A stretch of 64,000 nucleotides of DNA from Acidobacteriota bacterium (GTDB lineage: Bacteria > Acidobacteriota > UBA6911 > RPQK01 > JAJDTT01), in assembly GCA_028874215.1 (NCBI GenBank), contig JAPPLF010000077.1:1-64000 (forward strand), in the 5' to 3' direction. The stretch's first letter is position 1. Each line of letters opens with the position of its first letter. The translations under genes and the position numbers were made by a program. Below are positions 1 through 9,026 of the stretch, in pieces. The notes below the pieces were generated by a model that was not told where the DNA came from, did no database searches, and saw only the letters and a program-made list of their open reading frames with translations.

Positions 1-184
1 AAACAAATTGTCTTATTCCGAAGAGGAAGAGGAAGAGGAGATCCATGATGATCAGCGGCCGATCGACAGGGACTTGGCGGTGTGTATCACTCGGGTAATC
101 CGGTTCCATGCGCGATGCCAACCGATCGAAGAACAGCGTCCGTGACAGCCCTGTTTTCGGACAGCTTCCAAGGGGAAGAGAACC
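1..184. other. Upstream region of the serine protease gene, no gene seen
   Basis: This stretch holds no convincing coding frame. It opens with a purine-rich run of GGAAGA units near 22-40 and ends with the ribosome site of the next gene (AGGGGAAG at about 171-178). I saw no convincing -35/-10 pair. An antisense frame of about 117 codons crosses it and the start of the protease gene, but it has no recognisable features and is treated as a shadow. Confidence 0.4.
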
Positions 185-3100
185 ATGTTCAAAGGGAAGC
201 CTGACGAATCCACAACCTGGGTGAGTGCCGCAGTTTCACCGGTGTTATGGCGCCGGGGAATATTCCTGGTCCTGACACTTGCCATGCTGTCGCCGCCGGG
301 CTGGGGCCAACGGATCGGGCCCCTGGTTCTGGAAGAACAACGGCGTTCGAAGGTGGAAGCGGTCAGACCACCCAGCCTGCGACTGAGCCTTCCATTGCCC
401 GCCACGGCTACTCTGCCACCACTGGGCCCGGACGATTTGCAGCGTTTGCAGACGCAACGGGGCCAGCCTCCCGTAATCGGCGTTCACCGTCAGTTGCCAC
501 CGGGCGCGGTCCGGTTGAACTTCTCCGGGGAGACCGTCAAGACAACCGCCGAGGGAGCGTGGCAATCGACCTCGGCCGGACCCGTCTGGCGCCTGAAGGT
601 GTCCTCTCCCAGTGCTCGCGCCATGCGAATCCACTTTCAGGATTTCGCCGTCGGGGCAGGCCGTCTCTGGCTTCACTCGGAGAGCGGTCAGATCGTGGGG
701 CCATACAGCGGTTCGGGCCAGTACGGGGACGGAGACTTCTGGAGCGGCATCGTTTTCGGCGATAGCCTGACAATCGAATATCTGCCGGGTGAGCCGGCGG
801 CGGACGAAGCCGTGCCGTTTCAAATTGTCGCCATCAGCCATATCTGGGACGACGCCTTCGGAACCGGCGTGGAAACGGCGGCAAATTCAGACCGCCCGGA
901 ATGGGAAAAACGATTGTTTGCTGGTCCGATCGAGGCTGCGGCGGGAACAGGGTCGGGGTCGTCGTTGCTGGACAAGCCGAAACAGCCGGTCAAGCGGTCC
1001 ACCTCCCTAGAAACGCCACGCGCGAAAGCGGCAAGGAGGCTCACGCCCGGGCGTCCCGTCGAATTCCGGATAGGTCCGGTTGAGAACCCGACAATATTCA
1101 CCGGAGACAACTCGTTCCGGCTGGAGGTTCCCGACAATGCCACCCAAGTCACATTCACGCTGGAATCTGCCGATTCCGAGGTCGACGTGGATTTGTACGT
1201 CCGCTATGGCGAGGACAACGAAGTTCAGGATGGGAGGGTTGTCTATGATTACGCTTCGCGGGGAGACACGGGCGACGAGGAGATCGTCATTACCCCTGAT
1301 TCCGACCCGCAGCTTCAAGCCGGGGCCTACTTTGTCTCGGTACTTCTCTATGATACCGGCGTCACAGCCGAATGCACGCTCACCGCGGAAGTGGAACGGG
1401 ACGATGACGGAGAGGATCCGGAGCCGATCGGCGGTGGACCGCTCACGCCCGGGCAACCGTCCGACTTCCGTTTGGGTCCGGTTGACAACCCGACCCTGTT
1501 CGCGGGGAATCGCTCGTTCCGGCTGGAGGTTCCCGAGGCCGCCACTCTTGTAACCCTTGTCCTGGAATCCGATGCCGATGTGGCTCTGGTTCTCCGCCAC
1601 GGCGAAGACAACGGCATTCAGGATGGAAGACTCGTCTTTGACCACGGATCCCGCGACCCCTCGGGTGACGAACGAATCGGTATCACCCGGCGCTCCGACC
1701 CGCCGCTTCGAGCCGGAACCTACTTCGTCTCCATCGTTGTTTTTGATACGGGCGCCGTCGCCGAGGGTACGATCACGGCGACCGTGGATACGGACGCGGT
1801 GGACTGTCACCTGGATGTGACCTGCCACTCGGAATGGGCGAGTGCCGCGACTGGAGTCGCGAGAATATTCATTGAGACGAGCGAAGGCCGCACCCGAGCC
1901 TGCTCGGGTACGGTGCTGAACAACAGCCGGCAGGACTTCACGCCCTTCTTCCTGACGGCGGCCCACTGTGTGCAAACCGAGGCGGAAGCGCGTAGCGTGA
2001 CGGCGGCTTGGTTTTACCAGACACGAACCTGCAACGGAGAACCCCCGGATATACGGAGCGTGCCGCGTACCGAGGGGGCGCGTCTGCTCGCCACGACAGG
2101 GCACTCTGAAATCGGGCAGCCCGAGGGCGATATGACGCTGCTGCGGCTCGAAGGCGATCTGCCGGACGGCGTGATGTTCCAAGGCTGGGACGCGGACCCG
2201 CAACCTGTCGGCGCGCAGGTCGCCGGCATTCACCATCCTGCAAGTGATTGGGGCGAATTCAAGCGGATTTCCTTCGGTGAGGCCATTCCCGACCCAGGGT
2301 TCGGCTTTTCCGACGATACCTACTTGAACGTCTCCTACCCATTGGGACAGGGCTACACGGAAGGGGGCTCTTCCGGGTCCGCCATCTTCGGCAGCCCTGG
2401 AACCCTCGTGGGGGCACTGAGCGGCGGCGACGTTGGGTCTGCCTGTCCGACCCGTCCTTCTCGTGACATCTACACGCGCTTTTCGGCTTTCTACCCCCAG
2501 ATCCGACAGTTCATCGACGAGGACTTCGCGCTGGAATTTGCCCATTTCGCCAATGGTTCTTCCATCAGCTCCGACGTGGTGTTGTTGAACGTTGCGGCCA
2601 CGCCGATCCGTCCCACCCTCTACTTTGCCGATGACGAAGGCAATCGGATTGACGCCGGATCGCTGGTGGAGATCACTCGAGATTTGGAGGTGCTTGAAAA
2701 CGGAGCTTTGAGCGTAAGAACCGAGATGGCGCCGCTGGAAGAGCTGACGATTTCGACCCACGGCCGGGGGGACCTTGTCGTGGGATCGGTGCGGGTGACA
2801 GCGGACGGATCCATCGGCGGGGTGCTGCGCTTTGACGCGCCCGGCATAGGAGTGGCGGGAGTCGGGGCCAGTGAACCCCTCAATGACGCCCTCTTCCCCG
2901 CGCGCCGCCAAGCGGGAGGCGTCAACACCGGAGTGGCGCTGCGCAACCTGGAATCGGACGGGATGACGGTGTCCTGTTCCTTGATGCGGAGGGGCTCCGT
3001 GCTGGAAGACGAGGAGATCCAGCTGGACGCCGGCGGGCAGACCGCGCAGTTCATCAATGAGATCTTCCCCGGCGTGAACACGTCCGATTTCGTGGGATCA

Positions 3101-4828
3101 GTGAGGTGCACCGCGCCTGAAGGGAGAAGGTTCGCCGGGATAGCCTTGGAGATGGATGCCAACGACGGCATCTTCACAACTCTGCCGGTGGTGGCTGTGG
3201 ACCAGACGGGAGCCGGAAACGGGGAAACCTCTCTGGAGTTTGCCCATTTCGCCAATGGTTCGTCCATCACCTCCGATGTGGTGTTGTTGAACGTCTCGAC
3301 CCAGCGGATCCGTCCCACCCTCTACTTTTTTGATCAGGATGGCAATGGGATAGAGCCGGATTCAGTGGTGGATACCGGAAACAGCCTGGAGATACGTCCG
3401 GACGGAGGCCTTCGTGCGCGTCAGGCGCTGCCGCCATTGGGAGATCTCACGATTTCGACCCACGGCCGGGGGGATGTCGTGGTGGGATCGGTGCGGGTGA
3501 TATCGGACGGGCCGATCGGCGGGGTCCTTCGCTTTACGCTCCCAGGTGCGGGAGTGGCGGGGGTTGGGGCCAGCGAACCCGTCGCTGACGCCCTCTTCCC
3601 GGCTCGCCGCCAAGCGGGAGGCATCAATACCGGCGTGGCGCTCCGCAACCTGACCGCGGAAGAAATGACGGTGTCCTGCAACTTGATGCGGGGAGGCTCC
3701 GCGCTGGAAAGCGTAGATATCCCGTTGGACGCAGGGGGGCAGACCGCCCGGTTCATTGATGAGATCTTCGCCGGCGCAGGCACGTCGGAGTTCGTGGGTT
3801 CAGTGAGGTGCCTGGCGCCGGTCGGGGGAAGGTTCGCCGGGGTTGCCTTGGAGATGGATTTCGACAACGGCATCTTCACGACGCTCCCGGTGGTGCCGGT
3901 GAAGGGCGGGACCCGCCCCGAAGTGCCTCGGACGGCCCCGACGGTGAGCCTGTCGGCATCGCCCACGTCCATCGAGCGGGGCCAGAGCGCGACCCTGAGG
4001 TGGTCATCCACCAACGCGACCAGCGCGTCCCTCACGCCAGGGATCGGCACGGTCCCGACCTCCGGATCGCGGCGAGTTTCCCCCACCAGAACGACGACCT
4101 ACCGCATCACCGTCCGCGGAGCCGACGGACAGACCGCCTCGGACTCAACGACCGTCACCGTGACCGAGCCGCCAGCATCGCTGGCTCCCGCCGATCAAGA
4201 CGCGTTCAACGAAGTCTTCGTTGGCAAGCGCATGTTGACGAGCTATCCGGACTACCACATCGATTTCATCCGTCCCGGCCGCTTCGAGGAAACCGAGGAG
4301 TCGGACGTCTATCCCGGAGACTATACGTATCGGAATTCAGGTTCGAATACGGGAACGTTGACGCTGAATTATGACGACGGCGATCGCTGCACCTTCGAAC
4401 TGACGTTCGCTTCCGAAACGTCGGGAACGTTCACCTACAGTTGCATCGACGGAGAGAGCGGAAATGCCAGTTGGCGCTTGGCGGATATTCCTTCCGATGA
4501 TGAAGATGACGACACGAGCCAGGTGTGCGCTGCCGGTAGCACGATCCAATCCGGAAGCGAATGCGCCCTTCAGTTCCCCGAAGGGACTCCCGACGCGGGC
4601 AATACGTTTGGCCGGTTTGCCGTCGGCGAATTCTTCGGATCGGAGAAGGGTTGTCTGTTTATCAGCAGTGGTTTCCAGAGTTGTGGTTCCAGCAACGTCA
4701 GCTTACCTGCTGACTCTGTGTTGAACACACCGTCGGGTAACAAGTATTCGATCGTTTTCTCCGCGAACATGATCGAGGACAGCTCCAGTTGGACGATCTC
4801 CGAGCTCTCGATAACGCAGGAGGAGTGA
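185..4828 (+). CDS. Secreted trypsin-like serine endopeptidase with PPC domains and tandem C-terminal repeats
   Basis: A 1547-residue exported protease. A hydrophobic signal segment lies at about residues 24-42 and ends in GWGQ. Two bacterial pre-peptidase C-terminal (PPC) domains occupy about 286-404 and 420-534. The trypsin-like domain (about 540-775) shows all three catalytic residues: His594 in TAAHC, Asp649 in GDMTLL, and Ser730 in GGSSGS. The GGSSGS form resembles lysyl endopeptidase (Achromobacter protease I) rather than GDSGG trypsins. Two copies of an unrecognised unit of about 220 residues follow, starting at residues 783 and 1017 (offset exactly 234 codons) and both opening with LEFAHFANGSS. 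An Ig-like segment (about 1251-1332) and a Cys-containing tail complete the protein. The protease assignment is firm. Substrate specificity is not shown. The repeats and Ig-like module may anchor or display the enzyme outside the cell. Confidence 0.9.
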   Translation: MFKGKPDESTTWVSAAVSPVLWRRGIFLVLTLAMLSPPGWGQRIGPLVLEEQRRSKVEAVRPPSLRLSLPLPATATLPPLGPDDLQRLQTQRGQPPVIGVHRQLPPGAVRLNFSGETVKTTAEGAWQSTSAGPVWRLKVSSPSARAMRIHFQDFAVGAGRLWLHSESGQIVGPYSGSGQYGDGDFWSGIVFGDSLTIEYLPGEPAADEAVPFQIVAISHIWDDAFGTGVETAANSDRPEWEKRLFAGPIEAAAGTGSGSSLLDKPKQPVKRSTSLETPRAKAARRLTPGRPVEFRIGPVENPTIFTGDNSFRLEVPDNATQVTFTLESADSEVDVDLYVRYGEDNEVQDGRVVYDYASRGDTGDEEIVITPDSDPQLQAGAYFVSVLLYDTGVTAECTLTAEVERDDDGEDPEPIGGGPLTPGQPSDFRLGPVDNPTLFAGNRSFRLEVPEAATLVTLVLESDADVALVLRHGEDNGIQDGRLVFDHGSRDPSGDERIGITRRSDPPLRAGTYFVSIVVFDTGAVAEGTITATVDTDAVDCHLDVTCHSEWASAATGVARIFIETSEGRTRACSGTVLNNSRQDFTPFFLTAAHCVQTEAEARSVTAAWFYQTRTCNGEPPDIRSVPRTEGARLLATTGHSEIGQPEGDMTLLRLEGDLPDGVMFQGWDADPQPVGAQVAGIHHPASDWGEFKRISFGEAIPDPGFGFSDDTYLNVSYPLGQGYTEGGSSGSAIFGSPGTLVGALSGGDVGSACPTRPSRDIYTRFSAFYPQIRQFIDEDFALEFAHFANGSSISSDVVLLNVAATPIRPTLYFADDEGNRIDAGSLVEITRDLEVLENGALSVRTEMAPLEELTISTHGRGDLVVGSVRVTADGSIGGVLRFDAPGIGVAGVGASEPLNDALFPARRQAGGVNTGVALRNLESDGMTVSCSLMRRGSVLEDEEIQLDAGGQTAQFINEIFPGVNTSDFVGSVRCTAPEGRRFAGIALEMDANDGIFTTLPVVAVDQTGAGNGETSLEFAHFANGSSITSDVVLLNVSTQRIRPTLYFFDQDGNGIEPDSVVDTGNSLEIRPDGGLRARQALPPLGDLTISTHGRGDVVVGSVRVISDGPIGGVLRFTLPGAGVAGVGASEPVADALFPARRQAGGINTGVALRNLTAEEMTVSCNLMRGGSALESVDIPLDAGGQTARFIDEIFAGAGTSEFVGSVRCLAPVGGRFAGVALEMDFDNGIFTTLPVVPVKGGTRPEVPRTAPTVSLSASPTSIERGQSATLRWSSTNATSASLTPGIGTVPTSGSRRVSPTRTTTYRITVRGADGQTASDSTTVTVTEPPASLAPADQDAFNEVFVGKRMLTSYPDYHIDFIRPGRFEETEESDVYPGDYTYRNSGSNTGTLTLNYDDGDRCTFELTFASETSGTFTYSCIDGESGNASWRLADIPSDDEDDDTSQVCAAGSTIQSGSECALQFPEGTPDAGNTFGRFAVGEFFGSEKGCLFISSGFQSCGSSNVSLPADSVLNTPSGNKYSIVFSANMIEDSSSWTISELSITQEE

Positions 4829-5000
4829 CAGAACGGATGGTGACCTGCCCGGGGGTGTGGTGAGACCCCGGAGGCAAACCCGGTAGGACGCTAATGGAGT
4901 CGATGCCGTTCTGATCATGCTGCGCCGTATCTGGCCGGTTATCTGGTGAGAAACGGGCAATGCCACGGAGCGGTTCAACCGAACCGTTCGCGATTTTTCC
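4829..5000 (+). other. Candidate structured RNA between the protease and the CehA-like gene
   Basis: Immediately after the protease stop, CAGAACGG (4829-4836) is perfectly complementary to CCGTTCTG (4906-4913). Inside this outer helix, CCGGG (4849-4853) can pair either with CCCCGG (4866-4871, using CCGGGG 4849-4854) or with CCCGG (4879-4883). The second pairing can be extended by CCT 4844-4846 with AGG 4885-4887. These alternatives are mutually exclusive. Further on, AGCGGTTC (4969-4976) pairs with GAACCGTT (4981-4988), and a T-run follows five bases later. The layout could be a terminator region for the protease gene or a leader with switch-like folding for the gene at 5088. It matches no riboswitch class I can name with confidence. 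Confidence 0.35.
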
Positions 5001-5087
5001 TTCGCCACTTCCGGTCAATGCCGTGGTGACTTTGGCCCCGGACTGCTAGAATCCGGGCCGGATTCGGGCTTCAAAGGTCACCTGTTC

Positions 5088-7295
5088 ATGGAAAAACCAA
5101 TGCATCCATCGCTGTTCGTCCTGCTACTGCTTCTTGCCGCCGGTTCCGGCTCGATCAGGGCGGAGACCAAAGAGGTTCCTCTGACCCAGATCCCCCTGTT
5201 GGGCAACTACGTCATGAACAAGCCGGTGGCTCCCCACCTGGGGGACGCCGCAGAGTTCGCCATCCGGCTGCTCCAGTGGTCGGATACGAATCGGCCCTCC
5301 ATCCTCAAGGTTCAGCGCATCATCAAGGGAGAGACCTACGCCCAGGAATGGGGGGCCAATCTGAACTACAACCCGCTGCCCTTGGAGGGCGTGGTCGACC
5401 TGATGAGCGACGCCTATCAGCAATTGGAGAGTCCGCGACTGGTGAAACTGGAGATCTCGGACCGGATCGAAGTCCTTCAGGCGCCCGAACGTTTGGATCT
5501 CCTGCAATCGCTGGTGATTCCCGTCCCCTTTGTCGTCAGAAATTCGGGAACCGGTCAGGTCCAGGTGACGGTCCGTAGCGGGACCGAGGGTGTGAAAGTC
5601 CAGGAAGAACTCCGAACTCTGGGCGCGGGACAGAGTCTGGGTTGGTTCGTCCCTGTCTCACTGGAAGGATGGAGCGGCGGCGCCGTAGGTTTGAAGCTCG
5701 ATGCCGGAGCTTTGTCGCAGGAGATTTCGCTTCCCACCCGGGCCTGGGACTCGGGGACGGTGAAGGTCAGAGTTCTGGATGAAAACGGACGGCCGACCCA
5801 GGCCCGCGTGTATCTCAACGGACCCGATGGAAAGTCGTACACACCCGCGGGAGCGCAGCCTCATATCACCAACGGCGACTACCGTCAGCCCTATGGCGGC
5901 GAGTATTACTTCTATGCCGACGGCGGTTTCGAAGCGGGCGTTCCGGCCGGGACCGTCTCTCTGGAGGTGGTCAAGGGCCTGGAATACGCCCCGTTGGCCC
6001 GAAAGGTCCAGGTCGCCAAGGGACAGGCCAAGAAGGTGGAGTTCCGGTTGAAACGGACCTGGGACATGGGCGCCAAGGGTTGGTGGTCGGGCGACACCCA
6101 CCTGCATGCCAATCTCTTCCACGATCCCATCACCGGCGCGGACGATCGGATCAAGCCGAAGGACGTCCTCCTCGTGGTGAAGGCCGAAGATCTGAACGTG
6201 GCCCATATGCTGGCCTGCAACAGCGAGGACGGTTACGTCTACGAGCGCAAGCGCGTGGAGGGCCGGCCCAACGCGCTGTCGGAAGAGCGGCACATCCTCT
6301 ACTGGAACGAAGAGATGCGCAACCTGCGCCTCTACGGTCACATGGGCTTTCTGAGGATCAAGAGCTTCGTGGAGCCGGCCTTCGTGGGCTGGCCCGGCAC
6401 CACCCATCCCCAGGACGACCCGGCCAACTACTACCAGGCCGTCAAGGCCAAGGCGCAAAACGCCGCCGTCATCTACGTCCACCCTGGTCTCCCCAGCGAG
6501 TACCCGGTGGACATCGCCCTGGGAGTCGTGGACACCATAGACGTCATGTGCCAGGGCGACGAAGAGAAGAACACGGCCCACTGGTACCAGCTTCTGAACG
6601 CGGGATTCCGCTGTCCCATCTCGGCCGGGACCGACAGCTACCTCGACCTGCCCTACCATCTCATTCCGGGGGCGGGGCGGGTCTATGTGAAGTCGGGTCC
6701 CCGGCTCGACTATTCCGACTGGATCGACGCCTATCTGGAGGGAAAGAGCTTTGCCACCAACGCCCCCATGGTCACCTTCACAGTGAACGGCCGGGAGGCG
6801 GGTTCGGTGTTTACGTGGGAGAAGGGGGCGCTCCAGGTTAAGGTGGAGGCCGAGGCCGAGTCCCACATTCCCATGTCCAGCATCGAACTGGTGGTCAACG
6901 GGCGCGTGGTGGAGACCGAAAAGGCGCGTGACGAGGGCAAGCGGGTCCGTTTGAGGAAGGGTCTGGAGGTCACGGACAGCTGCTGGATGGCGGTCCGGGT
7001 CCGGGGCGAGGCGCACCGGCTTCTTCCCAACGACGCCGCCCTCTATGCCCATACCAGTCCCGTATACCTCAGCTTCAAGAACCGGCCTGTCCGTTCCCAC
7101 GCCGCCGCCCAGTTCTTCGTCGAGCAGATCGATCTCTTGATCCAGCGCGTCCACGACAGAGGCCAGTTCAGCCACGAGCGGGAGAAACAAAAGACCGTAG
7201 ACCTCTTCCGGAAAGGGCAGGCGATCTATCGGGAGATGCTGGAAGAGGAGGAGACTGAAGCGGTCCCGGTGCGCTTCGGGCACTATTCCAGATAG
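5088..7295 (+). CDS. CehA/McbA-type secreted metallohydrolase (PHP-like)
   Basis: A 735-residue exported protein with a signal peptide (LFVLLLLLAAGSGSIRA). Beta-rich segments occupy about residues 40-320. A PHP-like metal-dependent hydrolase core begins at GWWSGDTHLHANL, whose His338 and His340 (HxH) are the usual first metal ligands. Further candidate ligands are in VAHMLACNSEDG, YVHPGLPSEY and SAGTDSY. CehA/McbA proteins hydrolyse carbamate or phosphate-type esters in characterised members; the substrate here is unknown. ATG 5088 is used, and ATG 5100 (MHPSLF) is equally possible. A paralog lies at 48887-51040 on the other strand, and the DUF3604 protein at the window end shares the GDxHxH signature. 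The gene is followed at short distance by two propeller genes and may be transcribed with them. Confidence 0.82.
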   Translation: MEKPMHPSLFVLLLLLAAGSGSIRAETKEVPLTQIPLLGNYVMNKPVAPHLGDAAEFAIRLLQWSDTNRPSILKVQRIIKGETYAQEWGANLNYNPLPLEGVVDLMSDAYQQLESPRLVKLEISDRIEVLQAPERLDLLQSLVIPVPFVVRNSGTGQVQVTVRSGTEGVKVQEELRTLGAGQSLGWFVPVSLEGWSGGAVGLKLDAGALSQEISLPTRAWDSGTVKVRVLDENGRPTQARVYLNGPDGKSYTPAGAQPHITNGDYRQPYGGEYYFYADGGFEAGVPAGTVSLEVVKGLEYAPLARKVQVAKGQAKKVEFRLKRTWDMGAKGWWSGDTHLHANLFHDPITGADDRIKPKDVLLVVKAEDLNVAHMLACNSEDGYVYERKRVEGRPNALSEERHILYWNEEMRNLRLYGHMGFLRIKSFVEPAFVGWPGTTHPQDDPANYYQAVKAKAQNAAVIYVHPGLPSEYPVDIALGVVDTIDVMCQGDEEKNTAHWYQLLNAGFRCPISAGTDSYLDLPYHLIPGAGRVYVKSGPRLDYSDWIDAYLEGKSFATNAPMVTFTVNGREAGSVFTWEKGALQVKVEAEAESHIPMSSIELVVNGRVVETEKARDEGKRVRLRKGLEVTDSCWMAVRVRGEAHRLLPNDAALYAHTSPVYLSFKNRPVRSHAAAQFFVEQIDLLIQRVHDRGQFSHEREKQKTVDLFRKGQAIYREMLEEEETEAVPVRFGHYSR

Positions 7296-7352
7296 GCGCA
7301 TCTCGTATTCTGTCTATCGCCCTTAGGAGCCCCAGTTACGGGGGAAGTGGAT

Positions 7353-8981
7353 ATGGAGCGCAGGAGTTTCTTGAGACTGTTGGGATCCGGGGGTGCGGCT
7401 GCCTCGGCGCTGCCGACGCCGGTCCGAGGCGCCGTCCACGCCGAGCCGTCGAGAACACCCCTGGAGATCGGTCAGGAGAGACAGCTCTTCCTGGACGACC
7501 ATGTCGTCGAGACCATGGAGCCCCGAGTCTTCCGGCTCCTGAACCAGCCGGTTCGGTACCGAGACAATCCGGTGATTCCGTTGGGAACGGACTGGGAGCA
7601 AAAAGGAGGACTGTCCCACGGGGGCGACGCCGGAGCCGTCCTCTACGACCCGGAACGCAAGCTCTATCGGTTCTACGGCTGGATGATTCCGTGGCCTCCC
7701 CTGGGAAGTTCGGTTCGGAAGTTCATCTTCTACGCCGAGTCGGAGGACGGTCTCCACTGGCGGAAACCGCCGCTGGGCCAAGTTCGTTACTTGGGGTACG
7801 ACACCAATTTCATCCGACTGCCCTTCCTGGGAGACGCATCTCCCGGCAACCTCGGCGTTTTCCGGGACCCGGCGGCCCGAAGGCCCCAGGAACGGTACAA
7901 GATCGTGTTCCAAGGCAAACAGGACGGGGCGGGGGGGCTCTATCCCGGTTATTCCGCCGATGGCATCCGCTTCCATCGCTATCCCGTCTCCCGGCCCATC
8001 ATTCCCTTCTACAGCGATACCAACAACAACGCGATCTGGAATCCGGGGACCAACGAATACCTGGTCTACCATAGGACCTACCCGAGACTGGATCGTTGGT
8101 TTCAGCCGGAACCCGTCTATCCTGAGGGTGCGCGGGCGCGGACGGCGGCCTGGGCGGCCAGCCGGGACTTCCTGGACTGGGACGGTCCCAGCGACAAGCA
8201 GGAGCCGGAAGAGCGGTACTTCTGTTTTCATGCTGACGCCGCCGACCGCATCGGGGACCGGGATTTCTACACCTTGGAGGTGCTCCCTTATGGTGGCGGG
8301 CTGGTCGGTTTCACCTCGGTCTACCATAATCTGATGGGCCAAATTCCCGCCGGGACCGATTTGGGCAAAGCCCGGAGCCCATGGGTGGACCGGATCGACG
8401 TTCAACTGCTGTGGAGCCGGGACGCCCGCCGCTTCGAGCGGGTCGGGGACCGTAGGGTGTTTCTGCCCAACGGTCCCGAGGGCAGCTGGGACGAGCATCT
8501 TTGCTACACCGTCCAGGCGCCCATCGTTCGAGAGGACCTGGGGGAGATCTGGATCTACTACGAGGGTTTCGGCGGCCGGCACGTCTTCAACCAGCGGGGC
8601 GAGCAGCAGCGAGGCCAGATCGGCCTGGCCATCCTTCGTCTGGACGGGTTCGTCAGCATCACCGGCGCGGGCTCGCTGACCACGCGGCCCCTGGTCTTCG
8701 AGGGCAACCGCCTCCGCATCAACGCCACCGGGCGGGACCGGTACGCAGGCGATGGCTACGGGACGGTCAAGGTGGCGTTGTTGGATGGGGAGACCGGCCG
8801 GGCCCTGCCCGGATACGGCCTGGACGATTGCCGGGTCTTCGGGGGAGACAAAATCAGCCACACCGTGAGCTGGCGTGGAAACGCCGAAGTCGGCGCTCTG
8901 GAGGGGAAGCCGATCCGCGTACGGTTCCAGGTCCAACGGGCCAAACTGTTTTCCTTTCAATTCACACGGGAGCCGGTCTAA
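7353..8981 (+). CDS. Tat-exported glycosidase-like five-bladed beta-propeller protein (paralog 1)
   Basis: About 542 residues. The N-terminus MERRSFLRLLGSG is a twin-arginine signal. ATG 7353 is preferred over GTG 7347 because GGGGAAG (7341-7347) lies five bases before it. The mature part opens with the block LFLDDHVVE...NPVIP, seen in all four paralogs of this window. Repeated propeller-like strand motifs follow (YAESEDGLHW, YSADGIRFH, WSRDARRFE). The protein closes with a beta-domain of about 110 residues ending in KPIRVRFQVQRAKLFSFQF. The layout resembles clan GH-F/J propellers (GH32, GH43, GH62-like), but I cannot point to a proven catalytic triad. It is probably a carbohydrate-active or carbohydrate-binding exported protein, and forms a tandem with the next gene. 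Confidence 0.7.
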   Translation: MERRSFLRLLGSGGAAASALPTPVRGAVHAEPSRTPLEIGQERQLFLDDHVVETMEPRVFRLLNQPVRYRDNPVIPLGTDWEQKGGLSHGGDAGAVLYDPERKLYRFYGWMIPWPPLGSSVRKFIFYAESEDGLHWRKPPLGQVRYLGYDTNFIRLPFLGDASPGNLGVFRDPAARRPQERYKIVFQGKQDGAGGLYPGYSADGIRFHRYPVSRPIIPFYSDTNNNAIWNPGTNEYLVYHRTYPRLDRWFQPEPVYPEGARARTAAWAASRDFLDWDGPSDKQEPEERYFCFHADAADRIGDRDFYTLEVLPYGGGLVGFTSVYHNLMGQIPAGTDLGKARSPWVDRIDVQLLWSRDARRFERVGDRRVFLPNGPEGSWDEHLCYTVQAPIVREDLGEIWIYYEGFGGRHVFNQRGEQQRGQIGLAILRLDGFVSITGAGSLTTRPLVFEGNRLRINATGRDRYAGDGYGTVKVALLDGETGRALPGYGLDDCRVFGGDKISHTVSWRGNAEVGALEGKPIRVRFQVQRAKLFSFQFTREPV

Positions 8982-9026
8982 CCCTGTGCCCGTGCCACTG
9001 ACTTTCAATTCGAGAGGGGATGCATC

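Noticed and set aside
1007-2911. A 634-codon antisense frame inside the protease gene
   Set aside because: It is rich in Arg/Gly/His without any recognisable domain and lies opposite PPC and trypsin motifs; a shadow of codon bias.
4829-4913. Resemblance of GGAGGCAAACC...GGACGC to a c-di-GMP-I (GEMM) riboswitch
   Set aside because: Only short pieces match; the helix order and the tetraloop/receptor positions of GEMM-I are not met. Kept only as an unclassified structured RNA.
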